Shown: piece by piece, positions 51,130 to 59,451 of the stretch | How the letters are laid out: each line of letters begins with the position of its first letter | Numbering within the stretch: position 1 is the stretch's first letter | Assembly (NCBI RefSeq): GCF_006715725.1 | Contig: NZ_VFNU01000001.1 | Location: 2,976,001-3,040,000 of the forward strand | Length of the DNA stretch: 64,000 nucleotides | Direction: 5' to 3' | Origin: Nocardioides sp. SLBN-35 | Lineage (GTDB): Bacteria; Actinomycetota; Actinomycetes; Propionibacteriales; Nocardioidaceae | Notes under the pieces: model-generated | Databases searched by the model: none | What the model saw: only the letters and a program-made list of their open reading frames with translations | Told to the model about the DNA's origin: nothing | Position numbers and translations under genes: made by a program

Positions 51130-52316
51130 GACTCCCCCACCCACGCGCGCAGGTCGGCGCCGTGCTGGTCCAGGGTCGGCGGTGGCCGGTGCCCACGCGG
51201 AGTCCGCTCGGCACCGTCGCCGCCGAAGAACCGCAGCGGCGGCCCGGGCAGGGTGAGCGGGCCGAGGGTGGCGTGCTCGACGTCGACCAGGAGCCCCTGG
51301 CTCGCGGTCTGGTCCCACGCGTAGACCTCGTCGAGGGTGCGCACCTTGCCCGCCGGGATGCCGACCTCGGCCAGCCGGGCCAGCAGCGCCTCGGCCTCCC
51401 AGGAGGCGAACGCCGCCTCGACGAGGGCGATCGTCTGCTCGCGGTGGGCGACCCGCTCCGGGTTGGTGGCCAGCCCGGACTGTGTCGGGTCGAGGTCGAA
51501 GGCGGCGCAGAACCGCGCCCACAGGGCCTCGGAGCCGACCGAGATCTGCACGGCGCCGTCGGCGCACCGGAACAGCCCGTAGGGAGCGATCGACGGGTGG
51601 TGGTTGCCCTGCGCCCGGCCGACCTCCCCCGCGACGGTCCACCGGGTGCCCTGGAAGGCGTGCACCCCGACGACGGCCGAGAGGAGCGAGGTCCGCACGA
51701 CCTGGCCGCGGCCGGTGCCGGCGCGCTCGTGCAGGGCAGCGAGCACGCCGTACGCGCCGTACATCCCGGCCAGCAGGTCGCCGATCGGTACTCCGACCCG
51801 CTGCGGGTCCTCGGGGCCGGACCCGGTCAGCGACATCAGGCCGGCCTCGCCCTGCGCGATCTGGTCGTACCCGGCCCGGCCGCCCTCGGGCCCGTCGTGG
51901 CCGAACCCGGTGATCGACAGGGCGACCAGGCGCGGGTTGCGCTCCATGAGCGCGTCGAGACCGAGCCCGAGGCGGTCGAGCACGCCGGTGCGGAAGTTCT
52001 CGACCAGCACGTCGGCCCGGTCGACCAGACCGAGCAGCACCTCGCGGTCGGCGTCGTCCTTGAGGTCGAGTGCGATCGACTCCTTGTTGCGGTTGGCCGA
52101 GAGGAAGTACGTCGACTCCCGCTCCCCTCCCCCGCTCGACTCCGGGGGCGTCACGAACGGCGGTCCCCAGCCACGGGTGTCGTCGCCGTGTCCGGGCGCC
52201 TCGACCTTCACCACCCGGGCACCGAGGTCGCCGAGCATCATGGTGGCGTGAGGTCCCGCGAGGGCGCGCGACAGGTCGACGACGAGGATGTCCGAGAGCG
52301 GTCCCTGCATGATCAT
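51126..52316 (-). CDS. CaiB/BaiF (class III) CoA-transferase
   Basis: A 396-residue class III CoA-transferase. Visible are ILVVDLSRALAGPHATMMLG, VVKVEAPGHGDDTRGWGPPF, YFLSANRNKESIALDLKD (with the conserved NRNK), VENFRTGVLDRLGLG and a glycine-rich domain-swap region. The catalytic aspartate would be in GYDQIAQGEAGLMSLTG. It moves CoA between carboxylic acids. GTGA overlap with the carboxyltransferase gene and 5 bp after the carrier gene make a tight operon. Confidence 0.9.
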   Translation of the reverse strand: MIMQGPLSDILVVDLSRALAGPHATMMLGDLGARVVKVEAPGHGDDTRGWGPPFVTPPESSGGGERESTYFLSANRNKESIALDLKDDADREVLLGLVDRADVLVENFRTGVLDRLGLGLDALMERNPRLVALSITGFGHDGPEGGRAGYDQIAQGEAGLMSLTGSGPEDPQRVGVPIGDLLAGMYGAYGVLAALHERAGTGRGQVVRTSLLSAVVGVHAFQGTRWTVAGEVGRAQGNHHPSIAPYGLFRCADGAVQISVGSEALWARFCAAFDLDPTQSGLATNPERVAHREQTIALVEAAFASWEAEALLARLAEVGIPAGKVRTLDEVYAWDQTASQGLLVDVEHATLGPLTLPGPPLRFFGGDGAERTPRGHRPPPTLDQHGADLRAWVGES

Positions 52317-52321
52317 CGTCC

Positions 52322-53653
52322 TCACCAGCCCGGCAGCACGAGGGCCGCCCAGACGAACAGCGGTCCGGCGAGGACCACGATCACGCTGTAGGTCAGGATC
52401 TGCTTGTAGTACACCTGCTCCTCGATCGTGTCGGGCTTGTTGGCGAGCATCAGGGCGCCGTTGGTCGAGAACGGGCTGACGTCCACGATGGTCGAGGCGA
52501 CGGCCAGCGCGGCGACGAACATCGCGGCGGAGATGCCGTGCTCGGCGATGAGCGGCAGCGCGATCGGGATGATCACCGGCAGCAGTGCGGTGGAGGACGC
52601 GAACGCCGAGACCACGCCGCCGACGTAGCAGAGCACCAGTGCGCCGACCGCGGCGACGCCGAGCCCGGCGGCCCACTTGCCGACGAACTCTGGCGAGCCG
52701 GCGGTGGTGAGGACCGTGGCGTAGGTGCTGACGCCCGCGACGAGCAGGACGGTCGGCCAGGCGATCTGCTTGACGGCGTCCTTGTGCTCCTCCGCCGAGA
52801 GCATCGCGAGGATCACCGCGGCGGTGATCGAGGTGAAGCCGATGTTCTTGTCGAAGACCAGCGCGATGGTGGCGACGCCGACGAAGGCGACGAGCGTGAT
52901 GACCTGGTCGAGCCGGGCGCCCTGGGCGCGGGTGCCGACCGGGGTGGCGGTGCCCATCCCCCGGGCCGGGACGGGCGTGCCGCCGCGGTGCAGCTCCTCG
53001 GTGACCCCGGTGACCTCGTCGTCCTCGGTGGTCGGGTCGATGCGCACCGAGAGCAGCTTCGTGCCGCCGAGGAGGAAGAAGAGGATCGCGGCCATGATCG
53101 TGTTGACCACGAGGCTGGCCAGGAAGATGGTGAGCTCGCTGTCGGGCAGGCCCGACTCCTTCATCACCGAGTTGGTGATCGAGCCGTAGATGCTGATCGG
53201 CGAGAACCCGCCGGCCTGGGCGCCGTGCACGACCATCATGCCCATCATCAGCGGGCTGATCCGGTAGCGGCCGGCGAAGCCGAGGGCGACCGGCCCGATG
53301 ATCGCGCAGGCGGCGGGGCTGACCGCGCCGATGGCGGTGAGCAGCGCGGTGACGGCGAACATCACCCACGGGATGAAGGCGACCCGGCCGCCGACGGCAC
53401 GCACGGCCGATCTGACGATGAGGTCGACGGTCCCGTTGTTGCGGGCGATCGCGAACAGGTACGTCACGCCGATCAACGTGAGGATCAGGTCCCCGCTGAC
53501 GCCGGCGAGGATCTCCTTCTCGTCCAGGTCGAGCGCGTACATGCCCACGAGCCACGCGGCGACGTACGCCAGTGCACCCATGTTGATCGGGAGCAGCGTC
53601 CCGATCACGAACAGCGCGACGAGCGCGAGGATGGCGACCCATTCAGGTCCCAT
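52322..53653 (-). CDS. MatC-type dicarboxylate (malonate) carrier
   Basis: A 443-residue permease with about 11-12 transmembrane segments, matching the dicarboxylate carrier MatC N-terminal region (LPINMGALAYVAAWLVGMYA; GVSGDLILTLIGVTYLFAIA; GAVSPAACAIIGPVALGFAG) and the ion transporter superfamily C-terminal half (SAFASSTALLPVIIPIALPL; VDVSPFSTNGALMLANKPD). MatC relatives import malonate. A hydrophilic loop (about residues 215-255) divides the halves. First gene of the unit, divergent from a FadR-type regulator. Confidence 0.85.
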   Translation of the reverse strand: MGPEWVAILALVALFVIGTLLPINMGALAYVAAWLVGMYALDLDEKEILAGVSGDLILTLIGVTYLFAIARNNGTVDLIVRSAVRAVGGRVAFIPWVMFAVTALLTAIGAVSPAACAIIGPVALGFAGRYRISPLMMGMMVVHGAQAGGFSPISIYGSITNSVMKESGLPDSELTIFLASLVVNTIMAAILFFLLGGTKLLSVRIDPTTEDDEVTGVTEELHRGGTPVPARGMGTATPVGTRAQGARLDQVITLVAFVGVATIALVFDKNIGFTSITAAVILAMLSAEEHKDAVKQIAWPTVLLVAGVSTYATVLTTAGSPEFVGKWAAGLGVAAVGALVLCYVGGVVSAFASSTALLPVIIPIALPLIAEHGISAAMFVAALAVASTIVDVSPFSTNGALMLANKPDTIEEQVYYKQILTYSVIVVLAGPLFVWAALVLPGW

Positions 53654-53745
53654 GGACTTCACCTTCTCCGAGAGCGGCCGGTGCGGCCGGGTGTGGTGGC
53701 CGGTTGGTGACCCACGCCACATCTACTGTGGATCAGTGGCCTAGC

Positions 53746-53778
53746 CAATAGGACACTGGGCCGAAATGTCAATAGGAT
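53746..53778. promoter_or_regulatory. Divergent promoter/operator between MatC-like and FadR-like genes
   Basis: CAATAGGA occurs twice (53746-53753 and 53770-53777) and GACA...TGTC forms an inverted pair between them. On the minus strand TTGACA (53772-53767) and TATTGG are spaced 16 bp for the carrier operon. On the plus strand TAGGAT (53773-53778) lies 6 bp before the regulator ATG. Binding of the regulator here would control both directions. Confidence 0.5.
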
Positions 53779-53784
53779 GAGGTC

Positions 53785-54492
53785 ATGGCTGACCCGACCG
53801 GACGCCCGCTCCCCCCCAAGGTGACGCGCACCCGCCTCTACGAGCAGGTCGCCGAGCAGATCACCGCCTGGGCCGCCGCGACCGGTCTGACGGTCGGCGA
53901 CCGACTGCCCCCGGAGCGCGAGCTCGCGGTCCAGCTCGGCGTCAGCCGGGCGACCCTGAGCCAGGCCCTGGTGGCGCTCGAGGTCGTCGGCGTGGTCGCC
54001 GTACGCCATGGCGACGGCACCGTCCTGGTCCGCCCCACCACCGAGACCATCGGCCAGGCCATCCGGGACCACGCCAGCCGGCTGCCCGAGATCCTGGAGA
54101 CCCGCGACGCGCTGGAGACCAAGCTCGCCGCACTGGCCGCGGAGCGTCGTACGGACGAGGACCTGGCGGCCATCGACGCGGCCCTCGCCGAGATGGAGGC
54201 CGACATCGCCGCCGGCGGCCGGGGAGTCGACGGCGACGAGCACTTCCATGCTGCGGTGACGTCCGCGAGCCACTCGGCCCTGCTGGCGCGGTTGATGCTC
54301 GAGATCGCCCCACTGGTGCGCGAGTCGCGGCTCGAGTCGCTCGCCCAGCCCGAGCGTCCCCAGTCCTCGCTGGCCGGCCACCGCCGGATCGCCGAGGCGA
54401 TCACGGCCGGTGACCCGGTCGCGGCCTCGCAGGCGATGCACGACCACATCGCGATGGTCAGCGACGTGGCGCTGATCCGCGAGGACGCGTGA
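53785..54492 (+). CDS. GntR/FadR-family transcriptional regulator
   Basis: A 235-residue regulator with an N-terminal winged HTH (about 16-78: RLYEQVAEQITAWAAATGLT; LPPERELAVQLGVSRATLSQ) and a helical FCD ligand-binding domain with the metal-binding pattern (ETRDALE; DEHFHAAVTSASHS; SLAGHRRIAEAI; AMHDHI). FCD domains bind carboxylic acids through a metal, which fits a dicarboxylate cluster. Divergent from the carrier operon and overlapping the TauE-like gene by 4 bp. Confidence 0.88.
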   Translation: MADPTGRPLPPKVTRTRLYEQVAEQITAWAAATGLTVGDRLPPERELAVQLGVSRATLSQALVALEVVGVVAVRHGDGTVLVRPTTETIGQAIRDHASRLPEILETRDALETKLAALAAERRTDEDLAAIDAALAEMEADIAAGGRGVDGDEHFHAAVTSASHSALLARLMLEIAPLVRESRLESLAQPERPQSSLAGHRRIAEAITAGDPVAASQAMHDHIAMVSDVALIREDA

Positions 54493-55247
54493 GCGGGCCC
54501 GAGCAGCTCGCCGTCCTCGGTGCCGGCTTCGGGGCCGGCGTCCTCAGCTCGACGGTCGGCGTCGCCTCGCTGCTCAGCTTCCCCGTCCTGGTCGCCCTGG
54601 GCCTGCCACCCGTCGTCGCCAACGCGTCCAACACCGTCGGGCTGATCCCGGCCGGACTGAGCGGCTCGTTCGGCTACCGCGCCGAGCTGCGCGAGCATCC
54701 CGGCATCACCCGGGTGGTCCTGCTGTGCTGCGCCCTGGGGGCGGTCGCCGGCGCCGTCCTCCTGCTCGCGCTCCCGGCCGCTGCATTCGAGGCGGCGGTG
54801 CCGTGGCTGATCCTGCTCGCCTGCGGTCTGGTCGGGGCGCAGCCCTGGATCGCGCGCCGGCTGGCCCGCTACCGCGACCAGGACGCCGGTCCGCGTCACC
54901 ACCTCTCCCCGCTGACGACGGTCTTCGCCGGCCTGACCGGCGTGTACGGCGGCTACTTCGGGGCCGGTGCCGGCGTGATGATGGTCGCCGTCCTCGGGCT
55001 CGGCACCGACGTCGAGCTGCGCGTGGTCAACGCCCTCAAGACGCTGTCGCTGTTGGCCGGCAACCTGGTGGCCGGAGCCATCTTCGTCGCGGTCGCCGAC
55101 CTCGACTGGGCGGCGGTCGGGCTGCTCGCTGCGGGCTCGATCGGTGGTGGCTACCTCGGTGCCCGGATCGGCCGGAGGCTGCCGTCCGGCGTGTTCCGCG
55201 GTGCGGTCGTCCTCGCGGGCGTGGTCGTCGCCTTCGTGATGCTCTGA
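54489..55247 (+). CDS. TauE/SafE-family membrane permease
   Basis: A 252-residue membrane protein with about eight transmembrane segments in two halves (GAGVLSSTVGVASLLSFPVL with NASNTVGLIPAGLSGSFGYR; GLTGVYGGYFGAGAGVMMVA with VVNALKTLSLLAGNLVAGAI). The family exports sulfite, sulfoacetate or related organic anions. Coupled to the FadR-type gene (GTGA), so it may export a by-product of the dicarboxylate pathway; the substrate is not known. Confidence 0.85.
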   Translation: MSGPEQLAVLGAGFGAGVLSSTVGVASLLSFPVLVALGLPPVVANASNTVGLIPAGLSGSFGYRAELREHPGITRVVLLCCALGAVAGAVLLLALPAAAFEAAVPWLILLACGLVGAQPWIARRLARYRDQDAGPRHHLSPLTTVFAGLTGVYGGYFGAGAGVMMVAVLGLGTDVELRVVNALKTLSLLAGNLVAGAIFVAVADLDWAAVGLLAAGSIGGGYLGARIGRRLPSGVFRGAVVLAGVVVAFVML

Positions 55248-55272
55248 CCCGGGGACGACCGGCCGGGAGGGT

Positions 55273-55566
55273 TCAGAAGGTCACCTCGACGAAGTGCTCG
55301 ACGACCGGGAACGGGTCGTAGAACCGGTGCAGCAGGGCCCGCCACTCGTCGTACTGCGGCGAACCGCGGAAGCCCTGGGTGTGGTCCTCGACGGTGTCCC
55401 ACTCCACGAGCAGCAGGTAGAGGTTCGGCGACTCGAGCGAGCGGCGCAGCGCCAGGCTGCGGAAGCCGGGCATCGAGGAGATGATCGTGCGGGCCCGGCC
55501 GAAGGCCGCCTCGAACTCGGTCTCCTGGCCGGGAAGAACGGGCAGGACGGCGTGCTCGAGGATCAT
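55273..55566 (-). CDS. Antibiotic biosynthesis monooxygenase (ABM)-domain protein
   Basis: A 97-residue dimeric ferredoxin-like ABM-domain protein (VLPVLPGQETEFEAAFGRAR; SMPGFRSLALRRSLESPNLY; LLLVEWDTVEDHTQGFRGSP; HFVEVTF). Members include cofactor-free quinol monooxygenases and haem-degrading proteins; this one has no distinguishing feature. It lies 22 bp after the TetR gene on the same strand. Confidence 0.85.
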   Translation of the reverse strand: MILEHAVLPVLPGQETEFEAAFGRARTIISSMPGFRSLALRRSLESPNLYLLLVEWDTVEDHTQGFRGSPQYDEWRALLHRFYDPFPVVEHFVEVTF

Positions 55567-55588
55567 GGCCCCAGTCTGTCAGTGGGTC

Positions 55589-56176
55589 TCAGTGGGCCCG
55601 GACGCCGTCGACGATGCTGGTGACGAGACCCTCGACCCAGGCGTCGTCGACGGCGTCGCGACCGCGCAGCACGATCGCGACCAGGGTGGTCCCGAAGACT
55701 GTCTCGATGAACAGCCCGAGGTCGACGTCGGAGCGGGCCTCGCCGCGCTCGACCGCCTGGGCGAGGCGGGCGGCCAGGCTCTCCCAGCCCGAGGACATCA
55801 ACCGGGCGCTGAGCTCCTCCTCGAGGGCGTGGTCGGCCATCATCTCCCCCATCAGCGCGGGGATCGCCCGGCAGCCGGCGGGCGAGCCGACGACCTCCAG
55901 GCAGCTCTCGACGACCGCGCGCACGTCGGCGCGCAGGTCGGCGCCCGGGCTCGTCGAGGTGACGGATTCGGACGGGAACACGGCCTCGTGCACCAGGTGG
56001 GCCTTCGAGGCCCAGCGCCGCCGGATGGCGGGCACCGACGTGCCGGCACGCTCGGCGATGGCCCGGAAGGTCAGGTCGGCGTACCCCACCTCCGCCACCA
56101 GCTCACGGGTCGCGGCCAGCACGGCCTCGTCGATCCGGCCGTCCCGGGGGCGGCCGACAGCAACGGACTCGCTCAC
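55589..56176 (-). CDS. TetR-family repressor
   Basis: A 195-residue TetR protein with N-terminal HTH (about 12-60: VLAATRELVAEVGYADLTFR; GTSVPAIRRRWASKAHLVHE) and a C-terminal domain of the TetR_C_16 kind (GCRAIPALMGEMMADHALEE). The GTG at 56176 has GAGGAGG upstream. It is divergent from the acyl-CoA ligase gene, whose promoter contains an inverted repeat suited to it, and is probably cotranscribed with the ABM protein. Confidence 0.87.
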   Translation of the reverse strand: MSESVAVGRPRDGRIDEAVLAATRELVAEVGYADLTFRAIAERAGTSVPAIRRRWASKAHLVHEAVFPSESVTSTSPGADLRADVRAVVESCLEVVGSPAGCRAIPALMGEMMADHALEEELSARLMSSGWESLAARLAQAVERGEARSDVDLGLFIETVFGTTLVAIVLRGRDAVDDAWVEGLVTSIVDGVRAH

Positions 56177-56234
56177 TGCCACCTCCTCTCGGCGCCGGTC
56201 CAGGTTGTTCCCGGAGTCATTGTCGCGAGCCCCC

Positions 56235-56279
56235 TTGACGAGGCTGCGCGCGGTATTTATGTTGCGTGTCACAACGCAA
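56235..56279 (+). promoter_or_regulatory. Acyl-CoA ligase promoter with TetR operator
   Basis: TTGACG (56235-56240) and TATGTT (56258-56263) are separated by exactly 17 bp, a good primary-sigma promoter. Overlapping the -10 and start is the inverted repeat TTGCGT (56262-56267)/ACGCAA (56274-56279), the likely operator of the divergent TetR repressor. The predicted leader is about 35 nt. Confidence 0.65.
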
Positions 56280-56306
56280 TGTAATCCGTATCGCCCGGGA
56301 GCACCA

Positions 56307-57974
56307 GTGACACCCACCTTCGCCCACGGCTCGGTCGCCGAGCTGCTCCTCGCCCGCGCCGAGGACGACCATCCTGCGCTGCTGTTCGGCGACGACGCCT
56401 TCAGCTGGCGCGACGTCGTGGCAGGTGCCCGGCGTCGCGCCGCCGTGCTGACCGGACTGCGCCGGCCGGGCCCGTGGCACGTCGGGGTGCTCATGGACAA
56501 CGATCCGGAGTACCTCCTGCTCATCGCCGCCGCCGCGCTGTCCGGCGCGACGATCGTGGGCGTCAACCCGACCCGGCGCGGCGCCGAGCTCGCCGCGGAC
56601 ATCCGCGGGACCGACGTACAGACCCTGATCGTCGGCAGGACCTACCGCACGCTGATCGAGGACCTCGACCTCGACGGGGTCGAGGTCCTCGACGAGGACG
56701 GCGACCGCTACCGCGACCTGCTGGCCGACGGCGCCCAGAAGCCGGTGCGCACGACCGCTCCCCCGGGCACCGAGCACACCCTGCTGCTGCTGTTCACCTC
56801 CGGATCCACGGGCGCCCCCAAAGCGGTCGTGTGCTCGTCCTTCCGGCTCGCCGTGATCGGGCAGCTCAATGTGCACGGCCTGACCCGCGACGACGTCGCC
56901 TACAACGCGATGCCGCTGTTCCACGGCAACGCACTGATGGCCGCTTGGGCGCCGATCCTGGTCGTCGGCGGGACCTACGCGATGCGCCCGAAGTTCTCGG
57001 CGTCCGGCTTCCTGCCCGACGTGCAGAGGTTCGGCGCCACGTTCTTCAACTACGTCGGCCGCGCGCTGTCGTACGTCCTGGCCCAGCCCGAGAGCCCCAC
57101 CGAGCGCGACAACAGGCTCCGCCTCGGCTTCGGCACCGAGGCCTCGACGCGGGACCGCGAGGAGTTCCAGCGTCGCTTCGGGTGCCGCATCGTCGAGTCG
57201 TACGGCTCCTCCGAGGGCGTCTGCACCATCCTGCGAAACGAGGACACCCCGCCCGGTGCCCTCGGTCGTCCCGACCCGAGCATGGGTCTGGTCATCCTCG
57301 ACTCCGAGGGCCGGGAGGCTCCGCCCGCCGAGTTCGGCGAGGACGGCCGGCTGCTCAACGCGGCCGAGGCGACGGGCGAGATCGTGGTCCGCGGCGGTGC
57401 CGCCCGCTTCGAGGGCTACTACAAGAACCCGGGCGCCATGGCGGCGAAGGTCCGCGACGGCGACTTCTGGGCCGGTGACCTCGCGTACGCCGATGCCGAC
57501 GGCCACTTCTGGTTCGCCGGCCGCAGCTCCGACTGGATCCGCGTGGACAGCGAGAACTTCGCCGCCGCACCGATCGAGCGGATCCTCGCGCGGCATCCCG
57601 CGGTCGCCACCGCGGTCGTGTACGGCGTACCGGACCCCCGCACCGGCGACGAGGTGATGGCCACCCTCCTGCTCCTGCCCGGCGAGCGGCTCGACCCCGC
57701 CGACCTCGGCACCTTCCTCGACGAGCAGGCCGACCTGGGCACCAAGTGGCGTCCCCGCCTGGTCCGCCTCGTCGAGGACCTGCCGCTGACCGGCACCGGC
57801 AAGCTCGACAAGCAGGCGCTGCGCAGCCAGGCCTGGCTGGGCGACGACCCGACCTACCTCGCCACCCCCACCGGCTACCGCGCCTTCACCGCGGCCGACC
57901 GCGCCGAGCGGGAGGCCGCCTTCGCCGCGCACGGCCGGATCGCACTCCACCCCACCGAGAGGAAGCACCCATGA
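56307..57974 (+). CDS. AMP-binding acyl-CoA synthetase
   Basis: A 555-residue ANL-superfamily adenylate-forming enzyme. Motifs: P-loop LFTSGSTGAPKAVVCSS (about 164-180), MPLFHGNALMAAW, VESYGSSEGVCTI (A5-like), FWAGDLAYADADGHFWFAGRSSDWI (A7/A8 hinge) and C-terminal LPLTGTGKLDKQALR with the catalytic Lys. It resembles long-chain-fatty-acid or bile/steroid-acid CoA ligases. Overlaps the NTF2-like gene by 4 bp. TetR-controlled ligase plus NTF2-like protein suggests degradation of a hydrophobic carboxylic acid. Confidence 0.88.
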   Translation: MTPTFAHGSVAELLLARAEDDHPALLFGDDAFSWRDVVAGARRRAAVLTGLRRPGPWHVGVLMDNDPEYLLLIAAAALSGATIVGVNPTRRGAELAADIRGTDVQTLIVGRTYRTLIEDLDLDGVEVLDEDGDRYRDLLADGAQKPVRTTAPPGTEHTLLLLFTSGSTGAPKAVVCSSFRLAVIGQLNVHGLTRDDVAYNAMPLFHGNALMAAWAPILVVGGTYAMRPKFSASGFLPDVQRFGATFFNYVGRALSYVLAQPESPTERDNRLRLGFGTEASTRDREEFQRRFGCRIVESYGSSEGVCTILRNEDTPPGALGRPDPSMGLVILDSEGREAPPAEFGEDGRLLNAAEATGEIVVRGGAARFEGYYKNPGAMAAKVRDGDFWAGDLAYADADGHFWFAGRSSDWIRVDSENFAAAPIERILARHPAVATAVVYGVPDPRTGDEVMATLLLLPGERLDPADLGTFLDEQADLGTKWRPRLVRLVEDLPLTGTGKLDKQALRSQAWLGDDPTYLATPTGYRAFTAADRAEREAAFAAHGRIALHPTERKHP

Positions 57975-58519
57975 TCGAGCTGAACCGCAGCCACCTCGTC
58001 GACTTCATCACCGAGCGGCTCGCGACCACCGAGTCGCCCCGCCAGCGAACCATGCTGGAGCGGATGAAGGTGCACGCCGCCGCCGAGCGCGACGGCGACC
58101 TGGAGACCTTGGTCGGCACCCTCGGCGAAGCCACGAACTACCACTTCTGGGAGCTGTCGGGCGACGTCGGCCCGAAGACGCGGGAGGGCGTCGCGGAGTA
58201 CTACCGCAACCTGGTCGAGAACAACGGCCACGTGCTGGAGTTCTTCTGCGAGCGGATGGTCGTCGACGACGACTGCATCGTCATCGAGGGCGTCCTGACC
58301 CTGATCCAGCCGGGCGCGCTGATGGTCCAGCACCCGATGGCCGCCGGCTTCGCTGAGGCCGACAAGACCTACCTGATCAAGATGCGCAACGTGATCTTCT
58401 GGTCCTTCGACGAGGACCTGATGATCATCGCCGAGGACTCCTACAGCGGCGGGCCGATCGAGATGCGGGTGCTCGAGGACGACGAGCTCCCCGCCGACTT
58501 CGTCACGCTCGTCGGCTGA
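57971..58519 (+). CDS. NTF2-like (SnoaL-type) protein
   Basis: A 182-residue NTF2-fold protein (FITERLATTESPRQRTMLER; VGTLGEATNYHFWELSGDVG; GVAEYYRNLVENNGHVLEFF; FWSFDEDLMIIAEDSYSGGP). The Tyr/His/Asp arrangement resembles steroid delta-isomerase or hydratase relatives but the catalytic residues are not certain. The ATG forms an ATGA overlap with the ligase stop, so it works in the same pathway. Confidence 0.78.
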   Translation: MIELNRSHLVDFITERLATTESPRQRTMLERMKVHAAAERDGDLETLVGTLGEATNYHFWELSGDVGPKTREGVAEYYRNLVENNGHVLEFFCERMVVDDDCIVIEGVLTLIQPGALMVQHPMAAGFAEADKTYLIKMRNVIFWSFDEDLMIIAEDSYSGGPIEMRVLEDDELPADFVTLVG

Positions 58520-59392
58520 TCAGCCCAGGGCCGCCGCCCGCGGCACCGCCTGCTCGACCAGCGCTGCCGCCCACCGCTCGGGATCCTCGGTGGGCGGCAT
58601 CAGCGAGGTGAGCGAGACGCCGAGGGCGGCGTACGCCTCCATCTCACGGGCGAACCGCTCCGGCTCGGCGACCGGGTCGCCGAACCACAGGATCGTCTTG
58701 CGGATCCGGTCGTAGTCGCGGCCGACGTCGTCGCAGTGGCGGCGCAGCACGTCGAGCTTGGCGGCCACTCCGGCCGGGCCCTCGCCCGTGAAGAGGTTGC
58801 ACGCGTCGCCGTACTGCGCGACGAGGCGCAGCGTCTTGCGCTCCCCCGAGCCCCCGATCACGATGGGCACCGTCGCGTTGACGGGTGCGGGCACGCAGAT
58901 CGTCTCGGCCAGCCGGTAGTGGCGGCCGTGGAAGGGCCCGTCGTCGTCGCTCCACATCTGGCGACATATCCGCAGTGTCTCCTCGAGCCGCTCGAACCGC
59001 TCGGCGACGGGCGGGTACGGCACACCGAGACCGTCGTGCTCGCGCTCGTACCAGGCCGCGCCGATCCCGAGCCAGGCCCGGCCGCCGGAGAGCACGTCGA
59101 GTGTGGTCACGATCTTCGCGAGCAGGCCCGGGTGCCGGTAGGTCACACCGGTGACGAACAGCCCGAGGGCGATCCGCTCGGTGCGTCCTGCGACGAAGCC
59201 GAGCGTGGTGTAGCCCTCGAGCATCGGCTCGGCCGGCCCGCCGGACATCTCCATCTGGAAGTAGTGGTCCATCACGGTGAACAGCGCGATCCCGCCGTCG
59301 TCCGCGATCCGTGCGGTGGCCGCCAGCCGCTCGACCAGGCGCCGGTCCCAGTCGGGGTGGCTGAAGCTCGCGTAGTGGATGCCCAGGTCCAT
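58520..59392 (-). CDS. LLM-class F420-dependent oxidoreductase
   Basis: A 290-residue luciferase-like TIM-barrel oxidoreductase (TVMDHYFQMEMSGGPAEPML; RTERIALGLFVTGVTYRHPG; DVLSGGRAWLGIGAAWYERE; PIVIGGSGERKTLRLVAQYG). The GIGAAWYEREH and VIGGSGERK motifs are those of F420-binding members. The ATG at 59392 is 6 bp after TAGGTT on the minus strand (leaderless). The substrate is unknown; it is convergent with the NTF2-like gene without a gap. Confidence 0.88.
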   Translation of the reverse strand: MDLGIHYASFSHPDWDRRLVERLAATARIADDGGIALFTVMDHYFQMEMSGGPAEPMLEGYTTLGFVAGRTERIALGLFVTGVTYRHPGLLAKIVTTLDVLSGGRAWLGIGAAWYEREHDGLGVPYPPVAERFERLEETLRICRQMWSDDDGPFHGRHYRLAETICVPAPVNATVPIVIGGSGERKTLRLVAQYGDACNLFTGEGPAGVAAKLDVLRRHCDDVGRDYDRIRKTILWFGDPVAEPERFAREMEAYAALGVSLTSLMPPTEDPERWAAALVEQAVPRAAALG

Positions 59393-59451
59393 GGCGCCAA
59401 CCTACGCCCGCACGCGTCGGCTCCGGCCGCTCGCTGCGTACGATGCGCGGC

